A stretch of DNA of 64,000 nt. Origin: Nocardia sp. CDC159. Its GTDB lineage: Bacteria > Actinomycetota > Actinomycetes > Mycobacteriales > Mycobacteriaceae. The position numbers and the translations under genes were made by a program. Shown here piece after piece: positions 55,763 to 63,097 of this stretch. How positions within the stretch are numbered: position 1 is the first letter of the stretch; each line of letters begins with the position of its first letter. The notes beneath the pieces are model-generated. The model was not told the origin of the DNA, searched no databases, and saw nothing but the letters and a program-made list of their open reading frames with translations. Location: NCBI RefSeq assembly GCF_023740735.1, contig NZ_JAMRXH010000002.1, positions 310,001-374,000 of the forward strand. Direction: 5' to 3'.

Positions 55763-56785
55763 TCACCGACTCTGCGCGGTCGACCGGCGATCACTTCCGG
55801 TGTTCTCGAACGCCCGGGCGATGGCCTGAACCCACCCGCGCGGGCTGTGACCCTCCGGCGGGGCGATCCAGCGTGCGTCGACGATCACATCGCCCAGCGG
55901 ATTGCGGGCCCAGCGGGCGACCTGTTCGGCCCGCTCGGCCAGAGAGGCGGGCGGCGGCCCGGCGGCCGCGATCTCGATCCCGCCGCCGGACTGCAGATAC
56001 AGCGCGTCCATGATCTGTGCCACCTGGTCGGAGGCCTTGAGCTGCGTGGTGGATCCGGTCTGGTCGTGCGCGATCACCTCCGGAAACCGCTTGGTCAGCA
56101 CCCGATGCAGTACCCGGATCTGCCGCAGCAGCAGGCGCGCCCGCGCCCACAGCTCGATCACGATCCACACCGCGCCGATCGCGATCAGCAGGCTGGCCAC
56201 CTGCCAGGCGGGCCAGAACCAGCCCGGCTCGCCCGGCCGCGCCGCGGGCTGCTCCATGAGCAGCCGGCGGACCGACAGCACCGCCAGCACGCCGACCAGG
56301 ATGGTTCCGGACGTGTAGAGCGCGATACCCCGGCCCAGGGCGGTCCAGTCCAGGTTGCGAAATCCGGTCAGGGCGATGAACGCGCAGCCGAGCAGCACGG
56401 CCAGCCAGCCGAAGGTGGTCGACCACGCCAGCGCGACGGCCACCACGATCAGGCCCGCGGCGTAGATCATCGCCGCGATCTGACGCAGGTTGCGCCGCGA
56501 CACCACCGGCCAGGCGGCCGCGGCGACCACCGAGGTGGCCACCACGAACAGCAGCCACGCCGCCAGCTGCGCCTTGTCGGCCACCGCCTGACCCCGAATG
56601 CCCTGCGGCATCGTGTGATCCAGCGCGACCCCGACCTCCGGAATGGCGATGGTGGCCGCGGCCGCGACGGCGGCGACCGCCACCACGATCGCGACGCGCG
56701 CGGTCGTGGCGGGCTTGACCAGCACGCGTCCGACGCGCGCACCGGCCGCCACCCACACCAGCAGGGCGGTCAACCAGAACGTCAT
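55763..56785 (-). CDS. Multi-spanning membrane protein, MAB_1171c/DUF6545-like
   Basis: The 340-residue protein has about seven membrane segments in the first 220 residues and a soluble C-terminal part with RQIRVLHRVLTKRFPEVI and DQVAQIMDALYLQSGG, reminiscent of the DUF6545 domain of MAB_1171c-type proteins that pair with ImmA/IrrE genes in actinobacteria. The function is unknown; a transport or signal-transducing role is only inferred. GAGGAGG 7 nt upstream of the ATG. It follows the metallopeptidase gene by 37 bp in the same operon. Confidence 0.62.
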   Translation of the reverse strand: MTFWLTALLVWVAAGARVGRVLVKPATTARVAIVVAVAAVAAAATIAIPEVGVALDHTMPQGIRGQAVADKAQLAAWLLFVVATSVVAAAAWPVVSRRNLRQIAAMIYAAGLIVVAVALAWSTTFGWLAVLLGCAFIALTGFRNLDWTALGRGIALYTSGTILVGVLAVLSVRRLLMEQPAARPGEPGWFWPAWQVASLLIAIGAVWIVIELWARARLLLRQIRVLHRVLTKRFPEVIAHDQTGSTTQLKASDQVAQIMDALYLQSGGGIEIAAAGPPPASLAERAEQVARWARNPLGDVIVDARWIAPPEGHSPRGWVQAIARAFENTGSDRRSTAQSR

Positions 56786-56822
56786 ACCGTGCCCTCCTCG
56801 GTCGTGCCCCGCGCTGCCTCGG

Positions 56823-57335
56823 TCATCCGAGCGCCTCGTCGAATCGAAGAACCGAGACGCCCGCGCCCCGGTTGTTGAACACGCGCAGGCGGGTGAGCAG
56901 CATGTTCGCGAAAGTCTCTGCCTCCCACTCGCACTGATCGTCCTCGCCGTCGTCGACGATCTGCTGGTGCGCCCGCTGGCTCAGCATGTAGGCGATCAGA
57001 TCGTCGCTGGCCTCCAGCGTCACCTCCGCCGCGGGCTCGCCCGGATGGTCGAAGATGATGTGTCCCAATTCGTGTGCGAGCGTGTGGTCGCGGGTGGGCA
57101 GCGCACAGGCCAGCACGATCACGTCCTTGTCCGGATAGCTGCGCCGCTGGCCGCATACGCCCGGGCCGAGGTTGGCCGAGGCGATCTCGATGGGGCGGCG
57201 ACGTTCGGCCGAAATCGCCTGTACCACTTCGTCGAGCGTGCAGGCGTCGAAGTCGGCCGCCACCGCGCAGACCGCGTCGACGGCCGCCGCGACGCGGCGA
57301 TAGGAACGACTGCTCTGTGCCCGGCTCTCGGTCAT
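56823..57335 (-). CDS. ImmA/IrrE family zinc metallopeptidase
   Basis: The 170-residue protein has the gluzincin-like motif HELGH (H88, E89, H92) inside TLAHELGHIIFDHPG, and a downstream acidic helix ECEWEAETFANMLL-type stretch (E138) for the third zinc ligand. ImmA/IrrE enzymes cleave XRE-type repressors to switch on target genes. Its N-terminal part (about 1-80) is of the actinobacterial stand-alone type without its own HTH. GGGGTGAG precedes the ATG; 11 bp downstream of the repeat-protein gene. The EspR-type protein is a conceivable substrate (inference). Confidence 0.82.
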   Translation of the reverse strand: MTESRAQSSRSYRRVAAAVDAVCAVAADFDACTLDEVVQAISAERRRPIEIASANLGPGVCGQRRSYPDKDVIVLACALPTRDHTLAHELGHIIFDHPGEPAAEVTLEASDDLIAYMLSQRAHQQIVDDGEDDQCEWEAETFANMLLTRLRVFNNRGAGVSVLRFDEALG

Positions 57336-57346
57336 CTGCTCACCCC

Positions 57347-58546
57347 CTACGCCCTCGGCCCGAAGAACTCCGCGCGCGCGGCATCGATGCGCGCCTGCGC
57401 GGCCGAGGCGCTCTGGAAGCTGACCGCACCGGAACCGGCCGCCGCCAATGCCATTGCCGCGAGACCGCCGATCACGGTCAGCACCTTGACCGGCGGCAGC
57501 GGGCTCTCGGCCGCGGTCGGCTGCACATTCGGCGTGGGCGGCTGGGCGAGCACGGGCGGCGGGGGTGGTGGCGGCGGGGGCGCCGGGGGTGCGGGCGGCG
57601 GCACGGGCGCGGCGACCGGGGCCGGGGCGGGCGGCGCGATCGCGGGCAGTGCCGGGACGGCGGGCGGCGCGGGTACCGGAGGGATGATCAGCGGCGGCGC
57701 GGGCACCACCGGCGGCGGCACCGGAACCGGTTGCAGCAGAAGCAGAAGCAGCAGCGGCGAGAGCACCGCGGCCGAGCCGACGGCCGCCGAACCCGTGGCG
57801 GCCGAACCGGTGGCCGCCGAACCGATGCCCGCGGAACCGACCGCGGCCGAACCGGTCCCGAGCAGCGTGGCCAGGGCCGAGCCGGTGGCCGAGCCCGTAC
57901 CCAGCACGGTCGCCGAACCGGTACCGAACAGCACGGTCAGCGCCGAGCCGGTGGCGGAGCCGGTGCCCAGCAGCGCGGAACCCGTTGCTGCCCCGGCCGA
58001 TCCGACCGCGGCCGAACCGGTGGCGGCCCCGGCCGAACCCGTGCCCAGCACCGCCGAGCCGGTTCCCGCCAGCGCCGAGCCGGTGGTCGCGCCCGCGGAA
58101 CCCACTGCGGCCGAACCGGTGCCGCCGACCGCGGAACCCGTGCCCGCACCGGCGGAGCCGACCGCGGCCGAACCCGCGGCGGCCGAACCCGTGGCCGCGG
58201 AGCCGAGCGCGGCCGAGCCGGTGCCGAGCGCACCGGCGGAACCGCTGCCGAGCAGTCCGGCGGAACCGGGATCGAGGATGGCGATCAGGCTCGGCAGAGC
58301 TGCGGGCTTGGATTGTGCCGAACCGCTCTGACCTGCGACATCCTCGGCATCAGCGACCTCCGTCGCGGGATCGGCCGAGCCCGTGCGACCCGGGATCGCC
58401 AGCGGAGTGCCGGTATCGGGCCCGTCGATGGCGCAGCGGGGACAGGAGCCGTTGGGTTGCGCCTGCGCGGCGAGGGGGCCGAGGAGACCGCAACCAGCGA
58501 GGACGCCGGCTACCGCCGCCACGCGCGCTATGCGACCAACGGTCAT
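57347..58546 (-). CDS. Secreted Gly-Ser-Ala repeat envelope protein
   Basis: The 399-residue protein begins with a signal sequence (TVGRIARVAAVAGVLAGCGLL); it is either a lipoprotein (LAGC lipobox, C19) or cut after AQA. A CPRC motif follows. Residues about 60-270 are built of irregular repeats around GSA (I count about 29), such as GTGSA and AVGSAG. Then come a Leu run, a Pro-rich stretch of about 75 residues, a possible membrane helix (VKVLTVIGGLAAMALAAAG) and a short basic tail. The layout fits a protein spanning the cell wall with a C-terminal anchor. Not a PE/PPE protein: no PE motif. First gene of the ImmA operon. Confidence 0.7.
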   Translation of the reverse strand: MTVGRIARVAAVAGVLAGCGLLGPLAAQAQPNGSCPRCAIDGPDTGTPLAIPGRTGSADPATEVADAEDVAGQSGSAQSKPAALPSLIAILDPGSAGLLGSGSAGALGTGSAALGSAATGSAAAGSAAVGSAGAGTGSAVGGTGSAAVGSAGATTGSALAGTGSAVLGTGSAGAATGSAAVGSAGAATGSALLGTGSATGSALTVLFGTGSATVLGTGSATGSALATLLGTGSAAVGSAGIGSAATGSAATGSAAVGSAAVLSPLLLLLLLQPVPVPPPVVPAPPLIIPPVPAPPAVPALPAIAPPAPAPVAAPVPPPAPPAPPPPPPPPPVLAQPPTPNVQPTAAESPLPPVKVLTVIGGLAAMALAAAGSGAVSFQSASAAQARIDAARAEFFGPRA

Positions 58547-58928
58547 GCGCTCTTGCCTTCCCCTCATCCACTTAACAGCGCAGATCTCTCACCCCGGTCG
58601 CGAATCATCCGGGACTTTTTACGGATGTCGATCATCATAACTGCCAAATGTTTGCCCGTGCAGGTCGAGCATGTGAGCTGGCCCACTTTCACCCGCGGTG
58701 TGTATCACACATCGACGGGGTGGATCGAGCCGTGCGCGATGACCGGGTGCGATGCGCCCGCGGCTGCCGCGGAGCTTGGCCGCGCAGCGGAATCGCCACC
58801 GATTATCGCCGGTCCCACAAGGTTATTCGAAGCCGGGCGGCCGCCGGATCGCCGCCGGACGCATCGAGTCGGAACGGGTCGCCGGGACCGGCCGTGAGGG
58901 GCGGCGTCCGGCCCGGCGACCAGGGGGA
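58547..58928. other. 382-bp gap upstream of the GSA-repeat gene
   Basis: No gene supported. On the plus strand open frames exist but are Arg/Pro-rich shadows. TGTGTATCACACA at about 58701 is a short palindrome of unknown role. Promoter of the GSA-repeat operon is expected near 58560-58640. Confidence 0.45.
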
Positions 58929-59852
58929 TCAGCTTCCGTACACCGGCTCGGGCGGAGCTGCCTTGGCAATCAGCTCGCGTACCGCCGGACCCAGTTCCGT
59001 GGGTTCCCAGCGGGCGCCGCGATCGATCGGCACGCCGTGCCGCCAGCCGTCGGCCAGCGCCACCTTGCCGCCCTCGACCTCGAACATCCGCCCGGTCACC
59101 CCGGCCGAATCGGCGCTGCCCAGCCAGACCACCAGCGGCGACACGTTCTCGGGGGCCATCGCGTCGAAGCCCGTCTCGGGCCTGGCCATCATCTCGGCGA
59201 AGACGGCCTCGGTCATGCGGGTGCGCGCGGACGGGGCGATGGCGTTGACCGTGATGCCGTAGCGGCCGAATTCCGCGGCGGCGGTGATCGTCAGCGCGGC
59301 GATGCCGGCCTTGGCCGCGGCGTAATTACCCTGGCCGACGCTGCCCTGCAGGCCCGCGCCGGAGCTGGTGTTGATGATGCGAGCGTCCACCGGGCGGCCC
59401 GCCTTGGACTCACCGCGCCAGAATTCGGCGGCGTGCCGCATGGTGGCGAAATGGCCCTTGAGGTGCACGCGGATCACCGCGTCCCACTCCTGCTCGGCCA
59501 GATTGACCAGCATCCGGTCGCGCACGATCCCGGCATTGTTGACCAGCACGTCCAGCCCGCCGAAGGCGTCCACGGCCTGGTGGATCAGCCGCTTCGCCCC
59601 GGCCCAGTCGGCCACGTCGTCGCCGTTGACCACGGCCTTGCCGCCGAGCTCCAGGATCTCCGCGACCACCCGCGCGGCCGGGGAGTCGCTGCGCCCCACC
59701 CCGTCCAGCTCCGCGCCCAGATCGTTGACCACGACATTGGCCCCGGCCGCGGCGAAGGCAAGCGCGTGTGCGCGGCCGATGCCGCGGCCCGCGCCGGTGA
59801 CGATGACGGTGCGGCCCGCGCAGATCTTGTCGGTCATCTCCACTGCTCTCAT
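58929..59852 (-). CDS. Short-chain dehydrogenase (Rv3548c type)
   Basis: The 307-residue SDR has TGAGRGIGRAHALAFA, VVNDLGAELDG, VNNAGIVRDRMLVNL and catalytic YAAAK. It corresponds to Rv3548c of the KstR2 regulon, so it should act on a HIP-CoA-derived intermediate of rings C/D; the exact step is not known. The ATG at 59852 overlaps the stop of the preceding SDR (ATGA), which decides the start over the internal ATG at 59837. Confidence 0.87.
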   Translation of the reverse strand: MRAVEMTDKICAGRTVIVTGAGRGIGRAHALAFAAAGANVVVNDLGAELDGVGRSDSPAARVVAEILELGGKAVVNGDDVADWAGAKRLIHQAVDAFGGLDVLVNNAGIVRDRMLVNLAEQEWDAVIRVHLKGHFATMRHAAEFWRGESKAGRPVDARIINTSSGAGLQGSVGQGNYAAAKAGIAALTITAAAEFGRYGITVNAIAPSARTRMTEAVFAEMMARPETGFDAMAPENVSPLVVWLGSADSAGVTGRMFEVEGGKVALADGWRHGVPIDRGARWEPTELGPAVRELIAKAAPPEPVYGS

Positions 59853-60643
59853 TTCCCTTGTGCTGCTGAGTCGTTGACCGTCGCCGCGGCCAGGAATGCC
59901 GGACGTTCGCCGCCGCCGTGCACGGTCAGCGCCGCGCCACTGACATACCCCGCCAGCGGCGAGGCCAGAAAGACGGCGACCCGGCCGACATCCTCGGGGG
60001 TCGCGAGCCGACCGAGCGGCACGGTATCGGCGACGGCCGCGACACCCGCCTCGTCGCCGTAGTGCAGGTGACTGCTCTCGGTGTGCACCAGGCCGACCAC
60101 CACCGAATTCACCCGCACCCGCGGCGCCCACTCCACGGCAAGGGAGGCGACCAGGTTGTCCAGTCCTGCCTTGGCCGCACCGTAGGCCGCGGTGCCGGGC
60201 GAGGGCCGGTGACCGCTGACGCTCGAGATCATCACGATCGACCCGCCACCGGGCTGGTCCTGCATGACGCGATTGGCGGCTTGCGAAACCAGCAGCGGGG
60301 CAATCAGATTGAGTTCCACGATCTTGGCGTGAAAGTTGCGGCTCGCGGTCGCGGCCGGGGCGAACGGCGCACCGCCCGCATTGTTCACCACGTGGTCGAG
60401 CCGTCCGTACCGCTCGGCGATGCCGTCGATGAGCGCCCGCACGGATTCGCCGTCGCGCACGTCGCAGGCGACGAATTCGGCCGTGCGACCCGAATCGGCG
60501 ATCGGCGCGTCGGCCGGGCGGCGCGCACACGCGATCACGGTCGCCCCGGCCGCCAGGAACATCCGGCTGATTCCGGCCCCGACGCCGCGCACCCCGCCGG
60601 TGATCAGAACGACCGATCCGGAGAGGTCCACTTCAATTGCCAC
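59849..60643 (-). CDS. Short-chain dehydrogenase (Rv3549c type)
   Basis: The 264-residue SDR has LITGGVRGVGAGISRMFLA, VNNAGGAPFAPA, SSVSGHRPSPGTAAYGAAKAG with the catalytic Tyr/Lys, and a C-terminal GYVSGAALTVHGGGE. It matches Rv3549c. The GTG start has no ribosome binding site but TAGGTT (60650-60655) lies 6 nt upstream on the minus strand, indicating a leaderless transcript. The KstR2 operator lies just beyond. Confidence 0.87.
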   Translation of the reverse strand: MAIEVDLSGSVVLITGGVRGVGAGISRMFLAAGATVIACARRPADAPIADSGRTAEFVACDVRDGESVRALIDGIAERYGRLDHVVNNAGGAPFAPAATASRNFHAKIVELNLIAPLLVSQAANRVMQDQPGGGSIVMISSVSGHRPSPGTAAYGAAKAGLDNLVASLAVEWAPRVRVNSVVVGLVHTESSHLHYGDEAGVAAVADTVPLGRLATPEDVGRVAVFLASPLAGYVSGAALTVHGGGERPAFLAAATVNDSAAQGK

Positions 60644-60658
60644 CGTGTTAACCTACCA

Positions 60659-60672
60659 AGCAACTGCTTGCT
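60659..60672. promoter_or_regulatory. KstR2 operator
   Basis: AGCAACTGCTTGCT fits AnCAAGnnCTTGnT with one mismatch (position 6) and is nearly palindromic. It lies between the divergent SDR and echA20 transcripts, next to the -10 box of the SDR gene. The same genes form the KstR2 regulon in M. tuberculosis. Confidence 0.78.
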
Positions 60673-60693
60673 TTGCCAACGAATGGACATGCG

Positions 60694-61458
60694 ATGGGCA
60701 TCAACCGTCACACCGAGAGCTCCGGCATCGAGGTCGTCACGATCGACTACCCGCCGGTCAATGCCCTGCCCACGGCCGGCTGGTTCGCGCTGGCCGATGC
60801 GGTGCGCGCGGCCGGGCGGGATCCGGAGACCAGGGTGGTGGTGCTGCGGGCGGACAACCGCGGCTTCAACGCCGGCGTGGATATCAAGGAGATCCAGCGC
60901 GATTCGGGACATCAGGCGCTGATCGATGCCAATCACGGCTGCTACGAGGCGTTTTCGGCGGTCTACGAATGTCAGGTCCCGGTGCTCGCCGCGGTGCACG
61001 GCTTCTGCCTCGGCGGCGGCATCGGCCTGGTGGGCAATGCCGATGTGATCATCGCCTCCGACGACGCCACCTTCGGCCTACCCGAGGTGGAGCGGGGCGC
61101 GCTCGGCGCGGCGACGCATCTGGCGCGGCTGGTGCCGCAGCATCTGATGCGGGCGCTGTTCTACACCGCGAGCACGGTGAGCGCGCAGCGACTGCAGCAC
61201 TTCGGCTCGGTGTACAGGGTGGTGCCGCGGGCCGAGTTGGACGCGGCGGCACTGGAGGTCGCGAAGAGCATCGCCGCCAAGGACGGGCGGGTGATCCGGG
61301 CGGCCAAGCGGGCGCTGAACGGGATCGACGTGCAGGACGTGCATCGCAGCTACCGGTTCGAGCAGGGCTTCACCTTCGAGCTGAACCTCGCGGGCGTCGC
61401 CGACGAGATCCGGGCTCGCTTCGAAGCGGATCTCGCGGCGCGGCGAGAGGGGAAATGA
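60694..61458 (+). CDS. echA20: Enoyl-CoA hydratase-family ring hydrolase EchA20
   Basis: The 254-residue crotonase-fold protein has FNAGVDIKEIQRDSG, GFCLGGGIGLVGNADVI (oxyanion loop), FGLPEVERGALGAATHLARL and GFTFELNLAGVADE, in agreement with Rv3550. EchA20 hydrolyses the D ring of the HIEC-CoA intermediate in cholesterol ring degradation. ATG at 60694 preferred; TTG at 60673 in frame is possible but lies inside the KstR2 operator. Confidence 0.9.
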   Translation: MGINRHTESSGIEVVTIDYPPVNALPTAGWFALADAVRAAGRDPETRVVVLRADNRGFNAGVDIKEIQRDSGHQALIDANHGCYEAFSAVYECQVPVLAAVHGFCLGGGIGLVGNADVIIASDDATFGLPEVERGALGAATHLARLVPQHLMRALFYTASTVSAQRLQHFGSVYRVVPRAELDAAALEVAKSIAAKDGRVIRAAKRALNGIDVQDVHRSYRFEQGFTFELNLAGVADEIRARFEADLAARREGK

Positions 61459-62342
61459 CCATGCGGGACAAGCGAATGACGCTCGACGAGATCGTCGGCG
61501 AACTGCGCAGCGGCATGACGATCGGCATCGGCGGTTGGGGCTCGCGGCGCAAGCCAATGGCGCTGGTGCGCGCGCTGCTGCGCTCGGATGTCACCGATCT
61601 GACCGTGGTCACCTACGGCGGGCCGGATCTAGGGCTGCTGTGCTCGGCGGGCAAGGTGCGCAAGGCCTATTACGGATTCGTGTCGCTGGATTCCGCCCCG
61701 TTCTACGATCCGTGGTTCGCCAAGGCCCGGACCTCGGGGGAGCTGATCGCGCGCGAGATGGACGAGGGCATGGTCAAGTGCGGGCTGCAGGCCGCGGCCG
61801 CGCGGCTGCCGTTCCTGCCGATCCGCGCCGGGCTCGGCTCGGATGTGCCGACCTTCTGGGAGGGCGAACTGCGCACGGTCGACTCGCCGTATCCGGACGA
61901 CTCCGGCCGGGCCGAGACCCTGATCGCCATGCCCGCCCTGTCCCTGGACGCGGCGCTGGTGCATCTGGATCTGGGCGATCGACACGGCAACGCCGCCTAC
62001 ACCGGCGTCGATCCGTATATGGACGAGCTGTACTGCCTGGCCGCCGAGCGCCGGTATCTGTCGGTGGATCGGCTGGTCGAGACCGAGGAGCTGGTAAAAG
62101 CCGTTCCGCAGCAGGCGATCATCCTCAATCGCCTGATGGTCGACGGGGTGGTCGAGACGCCGGGCGGCGCGCATTTCACCTTCGCCGGCGGGTACGGCCG
62201 CGACGAGAAATTCCAGCGGCACTATGTGGCGGCCGCCGCCGATCCCGAGGCGTGGGCCGCGTTCCGGGCCCGCTATCTGGACGTCACCGAGGACGAATAT
62301 CAGGCGGCCGTGCGCGAATTCGGCGAGGAGCAGGCGAAATGA
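61455..62342 (+). CDS. ipdA: COCHEA-CoA hydrolase alpha subunit IpdA
   Basis: The 295-residue protein is a CoA-transferase family I alpha subunit: GMTIGIGGWGSRRKPMALVRALL, VTYGGPDLGLLCSAGKV. IpdA with IpdB forms a heterotetramer that opens the last carbocyclic ring of cholesterol (COCHEA-CoA hydrolysis). It lies with ATGA overlaps on both sides between echA20 and ipdB; AGAGGGG serves as ribosome binding site. Confidence 0.91.
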   Translation: MTMRDKRMTLDEIVGELRSGMTIGIGGWGSRRKPMALVRALLRSDVTDLTVVTYGGPDLGLLCSAGKVRKAYYGFVSLDSAPFYDPWFAKARTSGELIAREMDEGMVKCGLQAAAARLPFLPIRAGLGSDVPTFWEGELRTVDSPYPDDSGRAETLIAMPALSLDAALVHLDLGDRHGNAAYTGVDPYMDELYCLAAERRYLSVDRLVETEELVKAVPQQAIILNRLMVDGVVETPGGAHFTFAGGYGRDEKFQRHYVAAAADPEAWAAFRARYLDVTEDEYQAAVREFGEEQAK

Positions 62343-63097
62343 CCGACACCACCATCGCGACCCGCGCCGAGGTGTGCGCGGTCGCCTGCGCCGAGATCTT
62401 CCGGGGCGCGGGCGAGATCATGGCCAGCCCGATGTCACCGATTCCGACCATCGGGGCGCGGCTGGCCCGGCTGACCTTCGCACCGGATCTGCTGATCTCC
62501 GACGGCGAGGCGATATTGCTGGCGGAGCCGCCCGCGCTGGGCGGCAAGGCCCCCGCGGAGGGCTGGATTCCGTTCGGGAAGGTGTTCGATGTGGTCGCCT
62601 CCGGGCGGCGGCATGTGATCATGGGCGCGAATCAGCTGGACCGGTACGGCAATCAGAACCTGTCGGCATTCGGGCCGTTGCAGCGGCCGACGCGCCAGAT
62701 GTTCGGCGTCCGCGGCGCACCCGGCAATACGATCAACCACCCGACCAGCTACTTCGTCCCCCGGCACGGCAGGCGGGTGTTCTGCGAGCGGGTCGATATC
62801 GTGAGCGGAATCGGTTACGACAGGGTCGATCCCGGCAATCCGGCCTACCGCTTCCATCACCTGCACCGTGTGGTGAGCAATCTCGGGGTCTTCGACTTCG
62901 GCGGTCCCGGGCACACGCTGCGGGCGCTGTCACTGCATCCGGGTGTCACCCCGGACGAGGTCGCCGACAACACCTCCTTCGAGATCGCCGGGCTCGACAC
63001 CGCGGAGACCACCCGGTGTCCGAACGAGGAGGAGCTACGGATCATCCGAACCGTGCTCGACCCCAACGGGATTCGTGACCGCGAGGTGGCGTCGTGA
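62339..63097 (+). CDS. ipdB: COCHEA-CoA hydrolase beta subunit IpdB
   Basis: The 252-residue beta subunit has PIPTIGARLARLTFAPDLL, VIMGANQLDRYGNQNLSAFG, GAPGNTINHPTSYFVPRH and GVFDFGGPGHTLRALSLHPG, as in Rv3552. The usual CoA-transferase catalytic Glu of the beta subunit is not obvious, consistent with a hydrolase. Coupled to ipdA and ipdC by 4-bp overlaps. Confidence 0.91.
   Translation: MTDTTIATRAEVCAVACAEIFRGAGEIMASPMSPIPTIGARLARLTFAPDLLISDGEAILLAEPPALGGKAPAEGWIPFGKVFDVVASGRRHVIMGANQLDRYGNQNLSAFGPLQRPTRQMFGVRGAPGNTINHPTSYFVPRHGRRVFCERVDIVSGIGYDRVDPGNPAYRFHHLHRVVSNLGVFDFGGPGHTLRALSLHPGVTPDEVADNTSFEIAGLDTAETTRCPNEEELRIIRTVLDPNGIRDREVAS

Noticed and set aside
57347..58546. PE_PGRS-type protein
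   Set aside because: Gly-rich and repetitive, but lacks the PE domain and GGA/GGN repeats; it has a signal sequence and a Pro-rich stalk instead.
58701..58713. CRP-type site TGTGTATCACACA
   Set aside because: The two half sites are too close for the TGTG-N6-CACA spacing.
60336..61454. Extension of ipdA upstream through echA20
   Set aside because: The frame is open but runs in another phase of echA20; the ATGA overlap at 61455 and family start define ipdA.
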